Shown: positions 47,401-61,209 of the stretch, in pieces
Numbering within the stretch: the stretch's first letter is position 1
How the letters are laid out: each line of letters begins with the position of its first letter
NCBI GenBank assembly: GCA_963675135.1
Contig: OY776125.1
Span: forward strand, 20,076,565-20,140,564
From: Galeopsis tetrahit
Lineage: Eukaryota > Streptophyta > Magnoliopsida > Lamiales > Lamiaceae
DNA length: 64,000 nucleotides
Direction: 5' to 3'
Translations under genes and position numbers: made by a program
The notes under the pieces: generated by a model
The model's database searches: none
What the model was told of the DNA's origin: nothing
The model's input: only the letters and a program-made list of their open reading frames with translations

Positions 47401-47922
47401 CAGAGACTTGTGTGAGACGGTTTCACGGTGAGACCGTTCACAAATTAGCACAAATAAACACCCATCTCTTCCAAAATGTTAAAGTGTCATGCCCAAATTA
47501 TACTTGTCTCACCGTGAGACGGTCTCACACAAGACTTCCTCTTTCAAAAATATGCATTTCGAACTTCCTGTCAGATTGACTATTGCCCGTGTGGGTAGTT
47601 TTTAGACTGAATGAGGTTGTTTGCAACTTAAAAGTTTAGATTAGATTGCAATTTACGAAATGGTGGTGATTTTATCAGCAATTAAGCCTTTTTTAAGTGA
47701 AGAATAACTAAATATAACATGCTGGTTTTGACAATACTGTTTCCATTTCTAAGTATCATAGGCTATAATCTGACTCATTTTCTGCATCTCTCTTTTCAGC
47801 AATTTTTGAAGGAGATATTGAATGAGCTGTGTGTATACAATAAAAGGGGTACAAACCAGGGTACGTATGAGCTGAAGCCAGAGTATAAGAAATCTGTGGA
47901 CGACACTGGTGCTGAAAAATAA
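44486..47922 (+). CDS. Transcription initiation factor IIF, beta subunit (RAP30 type; complete, 6 exons, 261 aa)
   Basis: Exons are 44486-44680, 44851-44962, 46072-46202, 46297-46371, 47065-47214 and 47800-47922, all GT-AG, with matching phases. The N-terminus has the TFIIF-beta dimerisation part (SVWLMKCPPVVSKAW, AKVVVSLDLLQ, FTMDMVG). The C-terminus has the winged-helix DNA-binding domain (RRDRGELEDIMFKLFERQPNWTLKQLVQETDQPAQFLKEILNELC in pieces, about residues 188-250) and the LKPEYK end. TFIIF binds RNA polymerase II and guides it to the pre-initiation complex in the nucleus. The length matches plant homologs. Intron 2 is over 1.1 kb, and intron 5 holds two nested inverted-repeat MITEs. 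Confidence 0.95.
47311..47688. mobile_element. Nested inverted-repeat MITEs in TFIIF-beta intron 5
   Basis: The outer inverted repeat runs from GGCTTAATTTCTGC to GCAATTAAGCC, with about 60 bases of inverted similarity (AATCACCA, ATTGCA, TCTAATCTAAACT) and flanks TGTTTTAA / TTTTTTAA. Inside it, about 47403-47535, a second pair reads ACTTGTGTGAGACGG and CCGTGAGACGGTCTCACACA, which can form a strong hairpin. Families are not certain. Confidence 0.75.
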
Positions 47923-48161
47923 CTTTGCTCTATCTCTGTATTAAAGTAAGGTTACAAGATAAATACCGTTACATAAGAAAAATGTACCAGTCTTTAATTC
48001 TGTGTATGGAGATGTGCCTATATAGATCTACTGTCCTTGTCAAACTACGGAAGGAATGGTGTGATGCCTGGAAAATCATGCAATAACTTGTATCACAAAG
48101 CTATGCCTGTTTATCGATAAATTTCTGTCGTTCGATTATTATTATTTCCCTCTTATTATCC

Positions 48162-48162
48162 G

Positions 48163-48222
<60 letters not shown>

Positions 48223-48225
48223 TTT
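48162..48225. repeat. Compound microsatellite (CT)n(TA)n(T)n
   Basis: About 12 CT units pass into about 10 TA units and then some 20 T. It lies 240 bases after the TFIIF-beta stop codon. Confidence 0.95.
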
Positions 48226-51200
48226 ACTGTGTTGTGGAGTTGTAATAATTTAGGTACAATTTTTTTCATATTGGGGTATGACAAATTCCATCTCAAACCT
48301 GTTTCGTTGTATCAAGTAAGGATGACCCATAGATTAGAAGAAAAGGTTTTTTTCATATTAAATTTTTTTATGTATGTAAAGATTTGTGTACAATTTTTGA
48401 AGTCTTATTTATGTATAGTTATACGCCTTTACTTTGCATATTTTGGGCCAGCATCGGACATACCCTTCTATGCTTAGAGGTAAAATAATACTAGTAATTG
48501 AGCTTTCATTTCATGCCCTCACAAGTCAAGTGTATAGAGAACATATGCATGAATCAATCATTAAACTTAATACAATTTAGTAATTTTGAGAAGAATAATA
48601 TATAAATGATAGTACTTCATATGTTAAATAATCTTACATTGGAGAAGACAGTTCATGTGAATCAAATTTACAAGAGACGTACTTGATGTAGCTCCTCTGT
48701 CATTTTTTTAAAACCGAATTACAACGGACTGTAGAGTAATACATAATTGAGATGGTTCAAACTCGAATTTATTGAGCTCAGGTCTAAGTTTTTTAGACAA
48801 CCCACTTGATTACACCTCTACTTTATCTTCATTTTTTGATTTGAGATATATATACATGGAAAGAAAGTAGTTTTATAGGAATAATTAATAAGTTGTTGTG
48901 ATGGCTCTGGAAATTAAGAGTACGCATGCAATGGCTATGTGGTATTCTCAGTCACTCACGTACACTTGTCTGAATTGGGGCAAATCAAACCGACAAATGT
49001 AAGAGACTCATGATTCCACAGTTGCATTTTAGACGTTAGTGCGCGATCATGTCTATTTGATTCATCATTTTAAAAGTATGTATTCCACTATCGTCAATTC
49101 CCCCTTTGTGTTACCATTTCAATTTGCTAACTGCAATGAAATATCTTGGCTACTTCATAAAAAGACAAATTCACGTGTGCTACGATTTAACCGTCTCACA
49201 AAGATAATTTTATGCAGATCAATAAAATTTTATTTTATAAACTTTTCTTCTTCTAAATTTTTGATATGCCCTTATTTATTTGAATACAAAACAATACTCA
49301 TAAAATAAATAGAGGTATTTTAAACAATTTGAACACTTTTAATATAAAAGTGACAATAATGTAGGTTAAATAAAAAAATGTCTATCTTTGTAGAACAAAA
49401 GAAGTATATCTTAATTACTAATTTGATTTATACCTTTTTCATTGCTAATAAATTTAATATTTTTAATGTGAGATGATTTCACCATAGAGTTTTTTAAAAC
49501 CACATTAATCGTTAAGTGTTTAGCTATGATATATGTACATCTAAGAAAAATGATATAATAAAAAGTAGTACTCTAGTTCATATGAAGTAAAAATATTAAT
49601 TGATATAAAAGAAATATAAGAATTTGTATTGTAGGTTCAACAACATTAATAATTTTTCAAAATACAACTATTATTCTTCATAGTGTAAAAATATTAAAAA
49701 AAAAAAAACAGTTTGGTTGATTTTTTTTTTTTTTTTTAATAAAAACAAGACATATATATTTCAGTCCTAGTTGTATTTAGTTGCATGGATTAGGAGTTAG
49801 TGCAATTAAGTTAGTTATCCATCTACCTACCTTAATTAGGATTACTGAATAAGTTAATTAGAAATTAATTATAAGTGAGTCAAAGGGAAACAAAGCAATG
49901 CCACTGCCACCCACTGATAATATAGTAGTCCAATCCAATGCAATGCAATGATCAACAAAGGAATCTTCTATGTTCCCTCGAGGACAAGATATCAATATCT
50001 CGTGTATTCCACTACAGAGCAAAATTCACCAAAATTTCACACATGCATCTTGAATATCCCCAATATAATTGATGGTTGGAGTCCCTTGAGCAAAAAATAA
50101 AATAAAAATAAGAATAATAAAATTGAACAGAAAGAATAATAAATCCATTTAAAGTAATTGCGCAAAAAAGTTCACATCTTTACAAAGTTACGAGGCGAAA
50201 AAAGATTCTATTCCCGTATAAACTTAATTAATTTGTCATGGCGTATGGTAATCTTTTCCCAAGTTGAGGTGAAAGCGATAGTGGTGATGATCCTTTGTTT
50301 AGAGACATACATGATCAAAGCTAGCTTTATACAATGACTCCAACATATCATCAAATTTCGAGTGGTACATATAAAGTTAAAGAAAATACCACTACTTTTC
50401 TAAATATCTGCTACTTTGTGTAGCATAAAATGTGAGCAATAAAGAGTGGTGAATGATCAGAAGCTTCAGTAAAGCAGCTTCATTAACTTTGTGGGGAAAC
50501 TCAATCTTGTTTGAATTTATAATATTATTACATGATGTGGATATGTCAATGAGGAAACACAACTTAGATAGATTCCTCTGCATTTCTCTCTTCAATCTTA
50601 GCTTTGATCTCAGAAAAAGTTGATTAAGATGGATATGTTGAAGAATAGTGAAATTAATTCTTGAAGTTATATGAAAGGTATTGAGATCGATAAGATGTAG
50701 GATTGCTCAATTAAAATACATCTTTATTATTACATATGTCATATTTCAAGCATTAATTATTTTGAAAAGGGTAAAGAGAGCAATTAAATCATCGTTTTAG
50801 TATAGGTTTTGTGTGAACAAGTTTTGCCATGGAACTAGATTCATACAATTTAGCATTACGACCGATACTTTTTAATAATTTAAGTGATACGCTTTAATAT
50901 TACGTTCAATACATTTCAACAATTCAAGTGATAATCTTTAGCATTATGATTAATACATTTCAATTTTACAAGTAAAACTTTTTAGCATTACACATTAATA
51001 TCTTTCAATAATTCAAGTGAAACTCTTTATATCAGTATGACAAATACTTTTAAAATTTTAGTAATTTAAGCAATATCACAACCAATAGCTGCCAGTGATC
51101 GAACCAGTTTCATTTTACACATCATGAAACTAGTTTATACAATACTTTGCATCTTTTTTAAGGTTTGCACGTGGCTACGAAACTAACCGTGAATTGAGTT

Positions 51201-52581
51201 CGACTCATCACACTAAAAATAAAAATAAGACACTAAGGTCCAAAGAAAAGTCTCTTTCCCCAAACTAAAGGGTCCAATTTTGAGATTTCTATGCAAATAT
51301 GTCAAAGTGAATTAAAACCTTGCATGAATCTAAGTATGGATGAAAGTGGGATCGTTATCATTCATTTTGGCCTACCATGATGACAAGTTTATATGTATTG
51401 GGATGGATCAAATTTAAAGAGCTGAGGAATCTCCAACAGTGAAATGTGACATGTTGGACTTTGATGGAAACTTGAATAAATCCCTTTGTGCATTTAGGGT
51501 TTAATTCCGGTGGATTCAAGCTTTAATGGGGAAAAAAATCTGCATATGTTTCAATTTTAGTATTGATTGATGGCATGAAATAAAAAATTGAAAATGAAAT
51601 AGGTGACATTGGGGAACATAAGTGCTATCTATTGTAGTTGGCCATCATTATTTTGAAACTTCTTCCTAGTTTTAATGTTTCACTTTCGATTTGATATTTT
51701 CCATTCACGATTGGAAACCAATGGGAATCGAATGAGATCGATTGATGCATAATAACAAAGCAACGTTAATCTAGATAACGTTGTAAGTAATTAATTCATG
51801 GTGGAGTCACTTTATACTAATGAGTCACGTTTGTACACACCAGTTGCATCGTGTAATTTCTTACAATATATAATACAACATCGCTTATCAAGTAATATCA
51901 CAATATTTTACATTTAAAGGCATGTCGAATTGTGTGAAAAATGTTGTAGCTAGTATTACTTTATATGCGTAATTGTATTACTTGAGAAATGATCGATGTA
52001 GTATTACAAATTACATAAATTACACGAATTTGTCTAGGAATATAGATTTGTATGAGATAACTAAAATTCATTATTTAGATAGAATTAAAAAAAAATGTAA
52101 ATCAAATTAGTAGTGAGTAATTAATAATCCGTATATACTTTCAAATTTAACTTATTCATTTATTGTTTACACATATTTTAATTAATATAATATTTAGCAG
52201 ATTATTGAAGTAGAGATTGATTGAAAAGAATAGATGTACGTCGAGAAAGAGAAAAAGATAAAATGTAGTGAGAAAAAGGTTGGATATATGTTGCCCAGTA
52301 AATAAAAATGTAAAGACAGTCACCTTACACACATATTATTGATATTCAATGAATCCTTAAATGGCGTGAAAATTATAAAATGACAAATAAATTGAGAATG
52401 AGAGAGTAGTATAGAGTTTAAAAGATATTAACAATAAGTAGTTTTTATATTTAAAAAAATTAAAGTTGTGAAAAATAACATTATTGATTCCATAATTTGA
52501 AAACTAAAAAGTTCGTATGGTAATTTTAGATCTTACAGTAAGTAAAAAAGAACTTATATATATATTAAAAAAAAGAACACA

Positions 52582-52584
<3 letters not shown>

Positions 52585-52623
<39 letters not shown>
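52585..52623. repeat. 39-base A homopolymer
   Basis: An uninterrupted A run. It could be the tail of an old retroposon, but no LINE or SINE body is visible on the 5' side, and read length may be affected by sequencing error. Confidence 0.9.
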
Positions 52624-52625
<2 letters not shown>

Positions 52626-54285
52626 TATAATCTCGCATGTCATAACTATATTTATACGCTACTATGAAGAACTGCCCAAAAGAAAGGTTAATTAGTAACA
52701 TTTGAGTTTTTACTAACTAGGGATCGATGCACACAAATCAAACGTACAATTAACTTTTGGGGTACTATATATTACTATTGTGTTGCTTAAATGAGTCAAG
52801 TATAAGTGAAAACCATAAAAAACGAATCCAACGAATCCCTAGGCTATTCATTTTCATTGATTAACCCAACATCCTAATGAAAAAAAGTACTTAATTTCTA
52901 TTTTATTCCTAAATCTTAAATATAATCGGACTAGGTTTGGCACGGTGAGACTGACACACTATCTTTATTCACAACAAAAGTCTTTTGAAGCGCATCAAGC
53001 CTTTAAGTTGATATGTTGATTCAGTCATATCATTTGCATCTTTGTCCTAGTCGTATTTACAACTTCTAAGTTTAGGACTTATATACCGAGTTACCGACAA
53101 CAATGAAGGTTGGATCACTTACTTAAAATTTACTCTAAATCAAGTACGTTTAATTTTAGAGTTTTTTTACCCTGGATACTTCTAGAAGTATGTTTATGGT
53201 TGATATGAGTAATTTTTTTTTTCAACTCTAGATTCTCATTCTCTTCAAATAATAAGTGGAGACTTTGTTTAGCCAAAGTCCCAAACACACTATTTTTTTT
53301 TTAATAATGTATTTTGATTATTCCTCTCACAAATCTTGGTGGGAATATCAATGCTCATCTTTTTTAGTCCGTATCATAATAAGAATAAAAATAACAACAT
53401 AATTAAAAATATTAAATACCTGCGGGATTAAGATTTTGAAAATACTATCAAGATTCAAGAATAAAAATTTGGGTGTCAAATCGTGGTTCTAAATATTCTG
53501 GATTTGATTTTCAATATAATTAATAATAGTTGTCTAATAATCGAATTCGTGTACAACTGGTATGCACACAATACATGAATTAAATAAACAAAAATTATGT
53601 CACAGATTTAAGAAGGAATGCTGTTACAGTACTGCTTCTTTGTTAACTGTAAGCATGTCAATGTGTCAGCACATGCCCTGCTGGTTGACCAAACACAAAA
53701 GAGGAAATTATAGTACTCCGTATATATTAAGAAAAACTATGCTAATCCCATATGTGTTTTAATTTATTTTATGTAAACTACATATCATTTGTTTAAATAA
53801 ATAGTCATATATAAATCTAATAATATGTTTATTGGAAAGAATTAATAACTATTATTATTATTATTATAAAAAAAATTGAATATCAGTTGAACACAAATGT
53901 AAAAACTCTCAATAAATAGTGCAAAAATGTGCTTGAGAAGGAAAAGTATGATGAAGAATTGAATAATTAAAATTTGAATATATTGGTGCATGCGTTAAAG
54001 AATATTATTGGAAAAGAGATCTTTTTGACAGAGAGAATCATAGTTATGATTAATTGCGCATGTCTGTACTTAATGTTTCTAATTCTCACAACAATTAAAT
54101 CCCACTCTATCTCCTCCACCCCCATTATTCTTTTCTTACATATACTCTCTTCCAAAAATATGTCCTCTAATTTAAATGGCTCATGTTCTAATTCCTATCG
54201 AAATAATTCGAAAGTGTACGTACGTAGTTTCAATGTAGCCAACAAAATATAATTATATAAACTTATTATAATCCCATAAATATTA

Positions 54286-54510
54286 CTCCCTCCAGTGTTC
54301 CAGGGGAGCAGGGAAAGCTCCCCATGAGCTTTGGGCACGGAGGTTAAGAAATACTAATATAATAAGTAGATGTATTAGAGGTGATGTGATTGATAGAAAG
54401 AATAATATAATGAAGTGTGAGAGATAAATAGTTACCAAAAAAGGAATGAATAACTTTTATTGGGACAGACGAAAAAGAAAAGCTGGTAGCTTCCAATGGA
54501 ATAGAGGGAG
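54286..54510. mobile_element. Stowaway MITE (225 bp)
   Basis: TA|CTCCCTCCAGTGTTCCA at the left and TGGAATAGAGGGAG|TA at the right. Further inverted similarity (AGCTCCC... / GCTGGTAGCTTCC) is weaker. Confidence 0.85.
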
Positions 54511-54512
54511 TA

Positions 54513-55121
54513 GTACATGAAGTACTTGAAATACTACATGAATTAGGTCCTACCTAAATGATTCGGGTTAATTTATTCTCCTAAAGTTTCTAAATATCGG
54601 TATTCGACTCAAGAATGATCAATTAAATGGATGGAGTTGCTTTCAGTAGGAATCGAATCATCTCATTTAAAAGTTCGAAGTTGTAGAGAAATTGTAAATT
54701 AATTCTTGTATATTAATTTCTAATACATTGATCAAAATTAGAGAAGCTTATGTGGAAGTTAGTTAACCTAAGTTTTTGTCTTGGACCTATGGTCTAGTGA
54801 ATGTTCCCATGACGTTTGCAAGTTTTTGGATTCTCTAATTCATATATGAGATTATATAATATCATTTTTTTCTTTTTTCTTATTTTTCGTCCATTTCAAT
54901 TAAACGTATTTATTCTCTTTTTAATAAATTAATTTCTCTTACATTTTATTATATTTTCACCTCTTTCAATCACATTATTTTTTTCATTGAGTTTTAAAAG
55001 ATTCAATAATGTGAAAAAAACTATTTATACAGAGAAAAAAAAAATGAAAGAATGAAAGGATGATGAGTAGTTTCTCCTCAATTTCTTTTGAAACCGTAAT
55101 AGAGAAAAGAATTCATTAATT

Positions 55122-55152
<31 letters not shown>

Positions 55153-58100
55153 ACAATATAAGTATATAGAATGATTTTTGTATAGAGTTGTATTTGAATA
55201 TTTGAGTCCTGCTTAACATGGTTTGGTTGACATTCCACAAATTCATTGATCATATAATATATCAAAATAGATTCATACGAGTTTTTGTCATATATAAATA
55301 TGGTGGGTATTAAGACGGGTTCATGAGAAGAGTTCAATAAAAATCCTGACCTATCTCAAACTCATTTGACATAAACCAATATACTAGTTCCAAACGAATT
55401 CAATACGGACCTAAATTTAAACTCGTCCCATCATCATCATCATCTTTATAATCCGATTGTGTGATGCAATTAAGGGAAATCGATCCAAAATATAGCTGTC
55501 AATTAATTAGGAGTATAAGAGATTGAGAAGTGAGGTGCAAGAAGACATGGAGATAGCAATAAAGGTTCCACCTGTAGTGGTCCGGGTGGTACCCGACCGC
55601 TTCTTTCTGGACGGGTCACCCCTCTTCTTATTTTCCCACCTAAACCTATCAACTAATTTGTCTTCTATATATCTAACCATTTTATAACCTATTCTATTTT
55701 CTAAATTATTCACATTAATTTTACAAATCATATACTCCTAGATTTTATTGTGGGGAATGCGGATATATATATATATATAATTTCACAATTTCAACTAGCT
55801 ACTAATTGGATCGTTTCGTCCTGTGTTCTGATATTGTGCCCCTTTTTAATAGGAGTACTATATTTTTTGTAGGTTTCATTTGTTTGTTCAGTACGTCATA
55901 ACCTTTTCACTTACTTATTTACTATAAATTTTCTATTTTTTTAAATGACAAAATATATTTACTATCTCTCTACATTTTCACATTCTATATCTCTCTACTT
56001 TTTTTTTTCATACGTCTCTCTATCTTTACTACACATTACATATATTATATTTATTAATCTTCGTGTAAAAAAAAAAAAAAAGAAGCTTATGAAGGACTAA
56101 GGAGGATAAATGTAATATATTCTGTATTTTGGATATTTATTACTATACATAACAATAATTCAGTTTCATATAATATTTTTAGATCAATAAAAAATAAAAT
56201 CAAAATTATAGAATTAAAGAGATTTCAAAACAAAATATATAGAAAAGCCACTCAACTATGTGTAGGAAGATTAGTCATGTCAAGAAGTTATTTATAATTA
56301 TTACTTCAAAGCACGGCTAGTTAATTTGGAAATCAGAGATGCGTGATTGTATGTTATAATTATCACAAGCTAATTTTATTTATTTAGAAATCCTAAGGAC
56401 TATATAATTACAATATACTCAAAATCATAAGTTTCATTTGCAAATGTTTACAAATTTCGAACGTAACTACTACCCTAGGTTTAAAATGGAACTTTTAAAC
56501 TTAGGACAGGGCTAGAGAGGGTATTTTGAAAGATTATACTCCCTAGGTTCCATTATTTATTCATCATTTGGAAGAAAAAAAAACTTTCAAATTGGATTAT
56601 TTTCTAATTTTACAATATTTCAAATATTTTAAAATTAAACTGTTGTTACTTTATTACTTTATTTTACAACTTATTACTCAAAAAACTTTAATATCTTTTA
56701 ACACTATTAATAAATACTCCCCATTTCACAAAAAAATGTGCTTATTTTTTTATACAAATTTTTAAAAAATTATATTTTAATTATAAAGAAGATATTTGGA
56801 GTAACGAGTAAATAATATTGTTGTTAGATTATCAATCTTATTAATAAAGTAAAAAAAATATTTAAAAGTTAAATATTTAAATAGAATAAATATATTTTGT
56901 GTGGATAAAAAGTAGCATTGAACACACTTTTCTACTATAAAAATAAATGATGAATCTAAAATATATAACTGAAAAGAGTAAATAAATAGAATGATGATGA
57001 TGGTCTGAAGCGAGAGGGGGACAGAATGTGGCATAAAGTAAATGAGTTAATATTAGTGTACAGCACATCTGAGAAGGTGGACTATTAGTGGAAACACCAC
57101 ACTAATTACCTTAAACAAACATGATTAGATTAAATAATGTCCCTCGATCATGATTCTAAAGTATTGATAAAAAAGTGCCCTTAATTTCCATTCATTACTT
57201 TTCTTACACCCATCAAAGTAGAAAAATGATTATTCTGTCCTAAAAAGTCTCCATGTTTTAGGCTAAAAAGAGATAGGTATATTCGGCGTATAAAGTGTAT
57301 CTTTTCTAGTAATCTCAAGAGATAGTTAAGAAGATATGTGAAAAATGTTTTTTTTTTAGTAAAACTAAAATTGAATGTAGTACTAAAGAGGATTATTCGT
57401 TAGGTAAAGGTAAATCTATAAGTATTTTTTTCTTAATTCAAAAAGAAAAAGCTAAAACATCACATTAATTTTTTTATTTTTTTTTGGTGGAAGCAATAAA
57501 GATTCAATTGCAAGAATAACAATAATCGGATAGATCATCTACAAAATTTACTTTAGAGACTCAATCCAACAATGAGAGCTATGACGAGAGGTTCTAGCAA
57601 AAACATGTACTATAACTAGTAGACATGTGCAAAACTGAAATAAAAACCGACCGATTTCAAACTCCGAAATTCAAACCCGTCGGTTCAGCGGTTAAACCGA
57701 CTAAACCGGTTGTTTTGACCTGCCTTTTTCTTTTTCTTCTAATATTCTTATATAAATACTTCAATTTTAACTTATTTCTTCACATCAACTTCTCTCAACT
57801 TTTATATAGTAATTTATTTTCTTAAAAAATGCATGAAAACAAATAAAAAATGAGGGAAAATTGAACGAAAAAAATAATAATACTCAAACCGGCCTAATCG
57901 ACAATTTAAAAATCGAACCGTAATCGGCTCGATTCCGATTCCCGTTTCCCCCAAATCGAAACCAGCAGTTTCGAATCGTTGCATGTCTAATAAACTATAG
58001 CATTGAATTTTTAAACAACACAATATTGTGCTATAAAAGAAGTCGTTATTTTTTACGGGAAGGAGTAATATATCCAAATTCAAGACAAACTATTTAATTA

Positions 58101-60776
58101 GAAATTCATATCAAAGTATAATATATATATATACACGTATATGCATAAAATTGAGAATTCATAATAGTTCATACATGATAATGATACTAAAAAAAAGTGA
58201 AGTCAGTTCCATATAAATTTTTTTGTATAAATAATGGAGTACTACAATTTCATATACTACTATGTAATCATCACTCTTAATTAGGTTCTTAGCTGCTTTT
58301 GATCGATCAATTGGGGCCCTACCACATCAATAGTTCAGATTCTCTATAGCACTTTATAATATAGTATTATTATCTTTTTATTAATATGCCAAATTATATA
58401 CTACTAGTAATAAGAAAAATTAATTGTTCGAGGATAACCATATCCCCTTCACGAGCTCAATAACTAATATGTCGATGCAATGTATTCGTTATTTCGTTTT
58501 AGAGGTACTTGTATAGTTGTACGGTCAAAATTGTATTGAAATAATTAATAAAAAAATCATTATTTTTTTATAAACATCTCTCTTTCCATGTATATATATA
58601 TTTTCCTCAATTAATGAGGAATAAGTTTAAGTTTTCATACATTTCATTTGGCAGTGTACATCAATCATGCATGTAATCCGTTGGATTCGGCGTGTCATGG
58701 TGTTTTGACTTTTGATCATCAATATATAATTGCTTTTTCTTAAATGGCTATTATGATATAAATATAGTTTTAAATTTCCATAACACAAATCATTTGATCC
58801 TGAAAGTATGTCAAAGATTTGTGTTAAGTTGAATATAATTCAATTTTATATTTTATTTCATCAACTGTTTTTTTTATCAGTCACAAAGTTTTATATTATT
58901 CAGGAGTAGATACTCATCCCATACTTAAAAGTATGATCATAGTGTTCAAATAGAACCCCTGAGGTTATTCAACAAGACAAAGATCACAAAGTCATGCCGA
59001 TACCGATAAATTTTGTGTTATGTTTCTAGCACCTAATTAGGACCAAAGGTTCATTTTAATGTTGTCCATCGACTTTTTCAATAACGATATCTCCCCCTGG
59101 AAAATACCTTGAGCTCCTGCATCTTCATATTCTCAAATGACACCCACCCATAAGCTAAAATCTATATTTTATCTTGTGTTTCCTTCACCGAATATCTCAT
59201 TGCAACATCCCCATAGTAGTGAATCTTCTTACCTGGTTGTCTCTGATCAGTTCATCTTTATGTCACATTATTTTATTTCTACATTATATCCATTCTTAAA
59301 CTTTCATTTTTTAAATAATCAATCAATTTTCCTTAAAATATATGTCCAGCTTAAATGGAAATACTAAAAATGGACTAAGGGAGAACAAATTTTTCAACAT
59401 TAATGACTCATTAATATCTCTTAAAGAGGGTATGTTAGTCATTGTTAATATAGGTGTTATTCAATTAGACTCACAAACGAGCTAAATGTAATTACAAGAA
59501 AATTCTTAGATATTGAATTTAATTAACGAGTTGAGCTCGAGTCAGCTCATTAATAAATCGAGTATATACCTAACAAAAATTGAGGTAGACTCATTTATCA
59601 ATATAAACGAGTTGAGCCCTCGATCAGCTTGTTTCTTTTAACAAACCTAGCTATGCCTATTATATATAAATAATCATTGTATTAAATAACTTTGTTAATT
59701 TATGTAAAAAAATCAAAATCAACAATTATAATGGAAGGGTGGAAGTATGGTGTATATGTTAATTCTTAATTCACAATAAAAAAAATGGACAAGAAAATGC
59801 ATAGTAGTTATTAAAATGGGAATTAAGGCTAGTAAGGTAGGGCGTTGGTGTGGGGTTTAGAGTGCCCCTCGTGCGCGCTATCTATAATTCATCCATGGCG
59901 GCTCCCACCACTTCAATTACCAAATAGCTACATACACTGTGCATGTGTGCACGCGCGTCTACGTATTTTAATTTAACTTGTCTTTTTTTCTTAGTGCGAT
60001 GGGGGGTTGTCATGTCATTCACCCAAGGGAAAGGGGTCGTATAAATTAATACTTGTAGTATATTGTTGTAACCGATTTAATATTTTGACCTCTAACTGGC
60101 TTTTATGTACCGATTATTAACATAATAATTTATGTAATAAGGGTTTACGTGAGTTTATGAATGTTCGAAGAACAAAGAGACAGGTTAGGTTAATACCATG
60201 AATGTTGGCAGCATGACATTAATCCATAATAAATACATATTTCGATCACTTGTACATCTTTAATTCTATGATTACATTCATTTAGTGTCTCGACTTCGCA
60301 TTGAATGCGCCTATTTTACATTTAATGCGTCTTTTACAGACCCAGTGTCTTATCTTCTCACCATTGCCCGTCTCTGATCAAATGGGCAAGCATTGCTTCT
60401 TCAATCTTCCATTTGTTGGGACTTGGGACATTGGTAGCTGGGTTTAGCTTCATGGTTGATATTGGCCTGTCGCTGCTTGTTTAGGATAGGTATTGAGCAA
60501 TCAACTTGTCTTGTGTGGTTTTACTCAACTTCTTATAACAAACAATATTTTATTAGGCGGGTACATCTCGTGCTCTCTGACATCATTTATTATATGACAC
60601 GTAAATTTTTCTTGGACTTGTTGGCTCATCTTAGTTAACTTATTCGCTCTTCACTCATTGGTTGGTCGTCACTTTGGATATAGTATGATGGAGATATAAA
60701 CTTTGATTATTCTTTTGTTGATTCTTGACTGGTCAATAGGTCTCTTGCTTACTATTTGACCATACATAACATATAC
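54513..60776. other. AT-rich intergenic stretch without recognisable genes
   Basis: It contains a (TA)n run at 55124-55152 and the hAT-like element at 57621-57989, and possible Stowaway-like ends at 56533 and 56715. No protein or RNA gene could be supported. Confidence 0.6.
57621..57989. mobile_element. Probable hAT-like MITE (369 bp)
   Basis: Inverted ends TAGACATGTGCAAAAC and GTTGCATGTCTA enclose inverted ACCGAACCG-type motifs. TAGACATG-like ends occur in plant hAT MITEs. No clean 8-bp duplication is visible, so the call is tentative. Confidence 0.5.
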
Positions 60777-61050
60777 TCCCTCATGTTCAAAATATATGTA
60801 ATTCTAACCTCATGCACACATATCAATTAAGAAAAATATTGAGTTCCTATCATACCATTAATTAATTATTACTTTGTGATTCTTGTTGAATTTTGAAAAC
60901 TATAATATATTATCTAAATAATTATTAATGAGTCTAAGGGTAAATTGGGAAGAAATACATTTAATTGACATTGAAAAATGTAAAACGACATTTAAATTGA
61001 AAATAAAATGAAAAATCAAAACGTATACAATTGAAAGAATGTGGGAGACA
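60777..61050. mobile_element. Degenerate Stowaway-like MITE upstream of WAT1
   Basis: CTCCCTCATGTTCAAAATAT at the left pairs imperfectly with ATTGAAAGAATGTGGGAG at the right. TA is present only on the left. It ends about 70 bases upstream of the WAT1 TATA box. Confidence 0.5.
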
Positions 61051-61119
61051 ACCCAAAAACATTTCAAAGCTCAGCTTTCATTTAGGGCCCTGTTGTGGTC
61101 CACCCCTTTAATTCTCACC

Positions 61120-61127
61120 TATTTATA
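61120..61127 (+). promoter_or_regulatory. WAT1 TATA box
   Basis: TATTTATA lies 83 bases before the ATG at 61210, leaving a leader of roughly 50 bases. Confidence 0.55.
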
Positions 61128-61209
61128 CCCTAAACTCTACCCTAGCTAGCCTCATCACAATTTAAACCCCTCAATTCCTTGTAATTCTCTAGTCAATTAG
61201 TAATCAACA

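Larger units (their letters stand above)
47923..54283. other. Long AT-rich intergenic stretch without recognisable genes
   Basis: No reading frame here shows conserved features, and none has good splice-linked neighbours. It holds microsatellites and a 39-base A run at 52585-52623. Short stretches may be old transposon debris, but no complete terminal repeats were found. Confidence 0.6.

Noticed and set aside
55507..55731. Basic 74-residue minus-strand frame
   Set aside because: No conserved motif, no promoter, and no splice-linked neighbours.
59480..59640. GAGCTCGAG-type inverted motifs suggesting a hAT remnant
   Set aside because: No terminal repeats or duplication could be found to set boundaries.
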